A stretch of 39,055 nucleotides of DNA from contig SKQS01000259.1 of assembly GCA_007118895.1 (NCBI GenBank), positions 1 to 39,055 on the forward strand. Direction: 5' to 3'. Positions 33,942 through 39,055 of the stretch are shown one piece after another. A model generated the notes under the pieces. The model made no database searches. It saw nothing but the letters and a program-made list of their open reading frames with translations, and was not told the DNA's origin. The position numbers and the translations under genes were made by a program. The stretch comes from Wenzhouxiangella sp. (GTDB lineage: Bacteria; Pseudomonadota; Gammaproteobacteria; Xanthomonadales; Wenzhouxiangellaceae). How positions within the stretch are numbered: the first letter of the stretch is position 1; each line of letters starts with the position of its first letter.

Positions 33942-35096
33942 TTACCAGCGTGAGAACCCCGGCGCCAGACCGCCACCTGCCCGCTGCCTGGGCTCGGCGT
34001 CGCGCGCCAGGCGCAGCAGCGGCTCGAGCTTCTCCATCAGCGCCGGGAGATGTCTTCGCAGCGCCTCGCTGCGACCGGCCTCGATCATCGCCAGCGCTTC
34101 CTCGATGGACGGCGGCGGTGCCTTTGCCGGTTGCGGACGGGCGGCAACCGGCTCGGTCGGCACCGGCGCCTTTTCCAGTTCGGAAAGCCCCGCCTGCAGC
34201 AATTCTTCCGGCCCATCGATACCATTGAGGTCGGGAATCTGCTCGCTCAGAGTGCAGCCAACCTTGAGAATGTGCTGCCCGGAACGGAAGCGTACAGATT
34301 CCACGTCTTGGCGCAGGCGCACTTTGAGCTGTTCCAGCTCGAGGCGCTCGCAACCGGGCATGATCAGCCCGAAGACGCCGAGGCCATTGCGGCATAGCAT
34401 GTCGCCCTTGCGCAGTCGGCGCCCCAGCAGCTCGCCCAGGTGGCGCAGCATCTTTTCGGCCCGCAAGCGCCCAAGCTTCATGAACAGCTTTTCGAAGCGA
34501 TCGATGCGCAGGTGCAACAAGGCCAGTTGCTGCTGCTGACGCCGAGCGAAACTCATTTCCTGAGCAAGACGATCGACGAAGCAAACCCGGTTGCCCAGCC
34601 CGGTGGCCGGATCGGTAGTACTCCTGGTTTCGATCAGGCGCAGGCGCCGCGAGGATTCCTCGGAGGTCGCGTTGGCCTCGGCACGCGCCAGCAGTTCGCT
34701 GGGTTTGAACGGCTTGCTGATGAAATCGGTGGCGCCCTCACGCAAGGCGCGTTCGCGCGCCGACTCTTCATCATGACTGGTGACAATGATCACTGGCATG
34801 TCGCGCAGCCGAGGATCTTCCGAAGCGCGCACCTTGCCCAGCAGCTCGTAGCCATCCATATGCGGCATGGCCAGGTCAGAAAACAACACCTGAACGGTTG
34901 GATCAGCAGTGAGGATTTCCCACGCCTTGACGCCATCTTCGGCCGTCAACAGATCGAAGTTAGGCCTGAGAATCCGCTGCACTGACTGGATCATCAGCTG
35001 GCTGTCATCGACAAACAGAATGCGCGGTCGGGTATCGGCCTGCTGACTTCGGTCTACTCGGTTCACCTGCTGCTCCGGTGGCGTCTGGTTTGTCAT
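33942..35096 (-). CDS. Response regulator with degenerate GGDEF domain
   Basis: A 384-residue protein. The receiver domain (about 25-140) has the acidic pair D30-D31, phospho-acceptor D74 in FSDLAMPHMDGYELL, T106 and K128 in SKPF, so it looks phosphorylatable. The second domain (about 160-320) is GGDEF-like (TDPATGLGNRVCFVDRL), but the active-site motif reads GLGVF (238-242) in place of GGDEF, so it should not make c-di-GMP and may bind nucleotide or another protein. The C-terminal tail (about 320-384) is a Pro-rich linker plus a helical segment with no known domain. No cognate kinase is nearby. The ATG at 35094-35096 lacks a strong ribosome site. Confidence 0.88.
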   Translation of the reverse strand: MTNQTPPEQQVNRVDRSQQADTRPRILFVDDSQLMIQSVQRILRPNFDLLTAEDGVKAWEILTADPTVQVLFSDLAMPHMDGYELLGKVRASEDPRLRDMPVIIVTSHDEESARERALREGATDFISKPFKPSELLARAEANATSEESSRRLRLIETRSTTDPATGLGNRVCFVDRLAQEMSFARRQQQQLALLHLRIDRFEKLFMKLGRLRAEKMLRHLGELLGRRLRKGDMLCRNGLGVFGLIMPGCERLELEQLKVRLRQDVESVRFRSGQHILKVGCTLSEQIPDLNGIDGPEELLQAGLSELEKAPVPTEPVAARPQPAKAPPPSIEEALAMIEAGRSEALRRHLPALMEKLEPLLRLARDAEPRQRAGGGLAPGFSRW

Positions 35097-35224
35097 TGCG
35101 GGGAATTTCCGTAGAGCCAAGACCCCAGACTATCGCATCGATCGTCGAATATAACGGATTTCAGTACCTTGGCGCTACCTCTTCACGCCCAATAGGTGGC
35201 CGGTCCAGTCAGCCGGCTGAGCGT

Positions 35225-35230
35225 TATAAT
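35225..35230 (+). promoter_or_regulatory. TATAAT hexamer immediately before dnaE
   Basis: A perfect TATAAT ends 7 bp before the dnaE ATG. As a -10 element it would start transcription at about the A of the start codon, giving a leaderless message. There is no convincing -35. Confidence 0.35.
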
Positions 35231-35237
35231 GCCCAGG

Positions 35238-38200
35238 ATGAGCGATCAGGTCAGTCACGGGCAGCAAAAATTCGTTCATCTGAGGCTGCATACCGAGTAT
35301 TCGCTCGAAGACGGCATGGTCCGCATAGGCGAGCTGGTCGAGCGGGTCGCCGAGCTGGGAATGCCGGCAGTGGCGGTCACCGACTGGCACAATCTGTTCG
35401 CCCTGGTCAAGTTTTACAAGGCAGCACAGCGCCACGGCATCAAACCGGTGGTCGGCGCCGACGTGCGGTTGCAGGATGCCGGCAACGCCGAGCACACCAG
35501 TCGTCTGACCCTGCTGGTCCAGGACCACACCGGCTACCTGAATCTGTGTCGGCTGCTGTCACGCTCATTTCTCGAGGGCCGCCACCGGGGACAGGTCCGA
35601 ATTCACGAAACCTGGTTGAATGATCACACCGATGGGCTGATCCTGCTGGCTGGCTGGGAGAGCAACATCGGTCAGTCACTGGCCAATGGCCGGCGCGGCC
35701 AGGCCCAGCGGCGCCTGGAGCGATGGCGAAGCTTGTTCCCCGACCGGCTGTACCTGGAACTGCAGCGACTCGGTCGCGAGCCTGAAGCCTCCACCGAGCG
35801 CGGCTTGCTGCACCTGGCCATATCGCACGACATCCCGGTCGTGGCTACCAATGACGTCCGCTTTCTGCATCAGGATGACTTCTTCGCTCACGAGGCGCGG
35901 GTGTGCATCCACCAGTCGCGGCTGCTCGATGATCGTCGTCGCCCGCGGGAGTTTGTCGATCAGCAGTATCTGAAATCACCAGAGGAAATGGCCGAGGTAT
36001 TTGCCGACCTGCCGGTGGCCCTGGAAAACGCCTGGCACCTGGCCGAACGCTGCAATCTGGAAATGAACTTCGGCGACTACGTGCTGCCGGCCTTTCCGGT
36101 AGAAGACGGCAGCTCCGAGGCCGATTACCTGGAGCGCAAGTCTGCCGAAGGCCTGAGCCGGCGACTGAAACGCCATGGCCTGGCTCCCGGCCTGACCGAG
36201 GCCGACTATCAGTCGCGCCTGAAAAGAGAGCTGGAAGTTATTGTTTCCATGGGGTTTGCTGGCTACTTCCTTGTCGTTGCCGACTTCATAGCCTGGGCTC
36301 GCAACAACGACGTGCCGGTCGGACCGGGCCGCGGTTCCGGCGCCGGCTCGGTGGTCGGCTGGTCCCTTGGCATCACCGATCTGGACCCGTTGCGATACGA
36401 CCTGCTGTTCGAGCGCTTTCTCAACCCCGAGCGCGTCTCGATGCCGGACTTTGATATCGACTTCTGCGTGGTCGGCCGCGACCGGGTCATTGACTATGTC
36501 ACCCGACGCTACGGTCGGGAGCAGGTCTCGCAGATCATCACCTACGGCACCATGGCGGCCAAGGCCGTGGTTCGCGACTGTGGCCGCGTGCTGGGCTACA
36601 ACTACGGATTTGTCGACTCGATCGCCAAGCTCATCCCCAACCGGCTGGAAATGACCCTGGAGGCGGCGCTGGCCGAGGAGCCCGAGCTCAAGGCACGCTA
36701 TGAGTCAGAGGACGACACCCGCTCGGTGCTCGACCTGGCCCGATCGCTGGAGGGCCTGGCTCGTAATGCAGGCAAGCACGCCGGCGGCCTGGTCATCGCC
36801 CCGGGGCCGCTGACCAACTTCACGCCGCTGTATACCGAACCGGGCGGCAGCTCAGTGCTGACCCAGTTCGACAAGAATGATGTCGAGGAAATCGGCCTGG
36901 TCAAGTTCGATTTTCTGGGCTTACGCAACCTGACCATCATCGACTGGGCGCTGCACCAGATCAATGCACTTCGCGCCGAGTCAGAACACGAACCGCTGGA
37001 CCTGGACGACCTGCCGCTCGACGACCACAAGGCGCTCAAGTTGCTGCAGGCTGCCCATACCACGGCGGTGTTCCAGCTCGAGTCCCCCGGCATGAAGGAG
37101 CTTTTGCGCAAGCTCAAGCCCGACAGCTTCGACGACATCGTCGCCGCCGTGGCGCTTTACCGTCCTGGCCCGCTGGATGCCGGCATGGTTGATGAATACA
37201 TCGACCGCAAGCACGGCAAGGCGCCGGTACGCTACCCGCATCCGAGGACAGAACCGATCCTGAAAAGCACCTATGGCGTGATTCTGTACCAGGAACAGGT
37301 CATGCAGATTGCCCAGGAGCTGGCCGGCTACAGCCTGGGCGGCGCCGATCTGCTCAGGCGGGCCATGGGCAAGAAGAAGCCGGAGGAAATGGAGCGCCAG
37401 CGCGAGGTATTCATGGAGGGTGCTGCCAGTCAGGGTATCGACAGCAGGCAGGCGCAGACCATTTTCGACCTGATGGAAAAATTTGCCCGCTACGGCTTCA
37501 ACAAGTCGCACTCGGTAGCCTACGCACTGATCGCCTACCAGACCGCCTGGCTCAAGGCCCACTACCCGGCCGAATTCATGGCCGCCGTGCTGTCGGCGGA
37601 CATGGACAAAACCGACAAGATCGCCAACCTGATCGAGGACTGCCGGCTGATGGGGCTGGAGATCCTGCCACCCAGCGTCAATCGCTCCGACTATCGCTTC
37701 AGCGTTGACGACGGCGCGATTCGATACGGGCTGGGCGCGGTCAAGGGAGTTGGCCAGGGCGCGGTGGAAAACCTCATCGCCGCCCGCCAGCGACTCGGTC
37801 GCTTCCAGTCACTGGACCAGCTGTGCCGGGAAATCGATCTGTCGAAACTCAACCGCCGCGCGCTGGAAACCCTGATCCGGTCCGGCGCCATGGACAGCTT
37901 CAACAGCAATCGCGCCGAACTGCTGGCCACCCTGCCCGACGTATTGTCGGCGGCCGAGCGCTTCCAGGCCGATCGCGATGCCGGCCAGGTCAGCCTGTTC
38001 GGTGCTGCCGGCGCGAGTAGCGAAGAGATCGAGCCGGTACCAGTCACGCCAACCCGGCCGTGGACCGAACGGCAGAAGCTGCGCGCCGAACGCGAGGCCC
38101 TTGGCCTGTACCTGTCCGGCCATCCGATGGACGAGCTGCGCGAAGAGCTCGGCCAGTTCCTGACCTGCACGCTCGATGACATCGGCGAGCGTTTTGCTGG

Positions 38201-38783
38201 CGGCCAGGGAAATGGCCGCGGCAAGGCCATTCCGATGACCCTGGCCGGAATGATCATGGCCAGCCGCAAGCGCCCCGGTCGCGGCGCCTTCCTGGCCATC
38301 GACGATGGCACCGCCCGGGTCGAGGTGGCGATCTTCGATGGCCTCTACGGCCAGGTCGCCGACCGCCTGATCAACGACGAGATCGTCATTGTCATCGGCA
38401 AGGTCAGCATCGACGACTTCCGCGGCGGTTTCCGGATTGTCGCCGAGGACGTGCTGACCATGGACCAGGCCCGTGAAAAATTCGCGCGACGCCTTGAGAT
38501 TACCATTGGCGCTGACAATCCCGAGCTTGACCATGATCTGGCCGCCGCCATTCGCCCCTATCGCCGGGGTCAAACCCCGGTACTGATTCACTACCAGAAC
38601 ACCCGCGCCCGGGCGCTGCTCAAGCTCGGCCCGGAGTGGCACGTCAACCCTTGCGCCGAGCTTCTGGCAGCGATAGACGGACTGGACGGTATCGAAACGG
38701 TCCGGCTGTGCTACAACGCCTTCGAAACAGCCCAATCAGCCCCTTCCTCACAACTTCCTGAGAACTTCCAGCGAGTTTCCTGA
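35238..38783 (+). CDS. dnaE: DNA polymerase III alpha subunit
   Basis: The catalytic replicative polymerase, 1181 residues (E. coli 1160). In order: PHP domain (HLRLHTEYSLEDGM, VTDWHNLF), palm and fingers with GPGRGSGAGS and the catalytic aspartates in PDFDIDF (D404, D406 and D408), a third catalytic Asp region near TEPGGSSVLTQFDKNDVE, fingers with LYRPGPLDAGM, KKKPEEM and YGFNKSHSVAYA, helix-hairpin-helix with GAVKGVGQGAVENLI, OB fold (TLAGMIMASRKRPGRG) and a C-terminal tau-binding region. The ATG at 35238 is chosen because MSDQVSHGQQ leads into the conserved FVHLRLHTEYS; an ATG at 35229 is three codons earlier. No good Shine-Dalgarno sequence is present. Confidence 0.97.
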   Translation: MSDQVSHGQQKFVHLRLHTEYSLEDGMVRIGELVERVAELGMPAVAVTDWHNLFALVKFYKAAQRHGIKPVVGADVRLQDAGNAEHTSRLTLLVQDHTGYLNLCRLLSRSFLEGRHRGQVRIHETWLNDHTDGLILLAGWESNIGQSLANGRRGQAQRRLERWRSLFPDRLYLELQRLGREPEASTERGLLHLAISHDIPVVATNDVRFLHQDDFFAHEARVCIHQSRLLDDRRRPREFVDQQYLKSPEEMAEVFADLPVALENAWHLAERCNLEMNFGDYVLPAFPVEDGSSEADYLERKSAEGLSRRLKRHGLAPGLTEADYQSRLKRELEVIVSMGFAGYFLVVADFIAWARNNDVPVGPGRGSGAGSVVGWSLGITDLDPLRYDLLFERFLNPERVSMPDFDIDFCVVGRDRVIDYVTRRYGREQVSQIITYGTMAAKAVVRDCGRVLGYNYGFVDSIAKLIPNRLEMTLEAALAEEPELKARYESEDDTRSVLDLARSLEGLARNAGKHAGGLVIAPGPLTNFTPLYTEPGGSSVLTQFDKNDVEEIGLVKFDFLGLRNLTIIDWALHQINALRAESEHEPLDLDDLPLDDHKALKLLQAAHTTAVFQLESPGMKELLRKLKPDSFDDIVAAVALYRPGPLDAGMVDEYIDRKHGKAPVRYPHPRTEPILKSTYGVILYQEQVMQIAQELAGYSLGGADLLRRAMGKKKPEEMERQREVFMEGAASQGIDSRQAQTIFDLMEKFARYGFNKSHSVAYALIAYQTAWLKAHYPAEFMAAVLSADMDKTDKIANLIEDCRLMGLEILPPSVNRSDYRFSVDDGAIRYGLGAVKGVGQGAVENLIAARQRLGRFQSLDQLCREIDLSKLNRRALETLIRSGAMDSFNSNRAELLATLPDVLSAAERFQADRDAGQVSLFGAAGASSEEIEPVPVTPTRPWTERQKLRAEREALGLYLSGHPMDELREELGQFLTCTLDDIGERFAGGQGNGRGKAIPMTLAGMIMASRKRPGRGAFLAIDDGTARVEVAIFDGLYGQVADRLINDEIVIVIGKVSIDDFRGGFRIVAEDVLTMDQAREKFARRLEITIGADNPELDHDLAAAIRPYRRGQTPVLIHYQNTRARALLKLGPEWHVNPCAELLAAIDGLDGIETVRLCYNAFETAQSAPSSQLPENFQRVS

Positions 38784-38803
38784 GGTTTCGCGCATGCGCC
38801 TGC

Positions 38804-38819
38804 GGGAACAATCGTTCCC
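38804..38819. promoter_or_regulatory. Palindrome touching the start codon of the last gene
   Basis: GGGAAC-aatc-GTTCCC is a perfect 6-bp dyad ending directly at the ATG of the following exported-protein gene. It could be a repressor operator or an RNA hairpin masking the start; no regulator can be assigned. Confidence 0.35.
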
Positions 38820-39055
38820 ATGCTCATGCTGCTCTTCTACCTGCTGCTGTCAGCAACCGAACCTGCCCCCGGCGAATCGCCGCCCGGCCTGTCGATGGAA
38901 TGGACACAGGCCGAAAGCGCCGTTCGCGGCAGCGCCAATGAACAACTGATAGTCGGTTTTCGACTGGTCAACCACAGCAGCCAGACCTATCACGGCCTGG
39001 TGGTTCGCAGCTGGACTTCGCTCGGCCCGGTCGGCCCGGCCCAACGAATCGTCAC
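38820..39055 (+). CDS. 5' part of an exported protein gene running off the right edge
   Basis: An open frame starts with ATG at 38820 and remains open to the window end (78 full codons). The peptide begins with a short hydrophobic signal-like segment (MLMLLFYLLLSATEPA) followed by a beta-rich stretch (QLIVGFRLVNHSSQTYHGLVVRSW). No domain is recognised. It lies 36 bp after the dnaE stop, in the same direction. A palindrome directly abuts the start codon. The ATG at 38826 is an alternative start. Confidence 0.65.
   Translation, partial: MLMLLFYLLLSATEPAPGESPPGLSMEWTQAESAVRGSANEQLIVGFRLVNHSSQTYHGLVVRSWTSLGPVGPAQRIV

Overview
The window is about 39 kb of GC-rich (low-to-mid 60s % GC by eye), densely coded chromosomal DNA from a gammaproteobacterium. 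The orn/rsgA divergent pair, ppsR/ppsA, a YqiB-type DUF1249 gene, proteobacterial-type dnaE and tRNA genes with encoded CCA all fit that class. A Chromatiales/Xanthomonadales-like lineage such as Wenzhouxiangellaceae is my guess from overall feel, not something the sequence proves.

Layout. (1) 1-6145, minus strand: a surface-carbohydrate operon with a sulfotransferase, a surface-polysaccharide GT-B-like protein, a Gfo/Idh/MocA dehydrogenase, an acylneuraminate cytidylyltransferase fused to a HAD domain, and a NeuB-type synthase fused to SAF and cupin domains. Together they should make, activate and possibly sulfate a nonulosonic (sialic-acid-like) sugar. (2) 6262-14924, plus strand: a tightly packed, partly overlapping cassette with a fatty-acid desaturase, a diacylglycerol-kinase-like protein, a Tam41-like putative CDP-diacylglycerol synthase, an ABC exporter, an LpxL-like acyltransferase lacking the usual acidic residue, a GT8-like/ELM1-like fusion and a 2OG-Fe(II) oxygenase. 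It reads as a lipid or glycolipid biosynthesis and export pathway that I do not recognise as described. (3) 14986-16960: a secreted DUF4124 protein and an MFS transporter with a good sigma70-type promoter.

(4) 17028-19974: a nitrogen-oxide respiration locus. A perfect FNR/DNR box precedes a TlpA-like thioredoxin. A second, 8/10 box precedes a small cytochrome c and a three-cupredoxin NirK-like protein. The NirK-like protein has Gln at the type-1 axial position and Ser at the usual catalytic Asp position. A strong terminator closes the locus. (5) 19975-20683: an unusual non-coding region with nested inverted repeats and two near-identical terminators, followed by a tRNA-Ala(GGC)/tRNA-Glu(TTC) operon on the minus strand with a consensus promoter.

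(6) 20722-29665: mostly housekeeping genes, namely DUF1249, ppsR/ppsA (PEP synthase and its regulator), orn/rsgA, an SDR, a small exported protein, the agmatine-to-putrescine pair aguA-aguB and a small membrane protein. (7) 29711-33917, minus strand: a tripartite tricarboxylate transporter whose substrate-binding protein and small membrane subunit are fused (TctC-TctB), TctA, an RraA-family protein keeping the aldolase-type D-X20-R-D motif, and an NAD(P)H-quinone-oxidoreductase-like flavoprotein. (8) 33942-39055: a response regulator with a degenerate GGDEF domain, dnaE, and the start of an exported protein running off the right edge. I saw no CRISPR array, insertion sequence or prophage.
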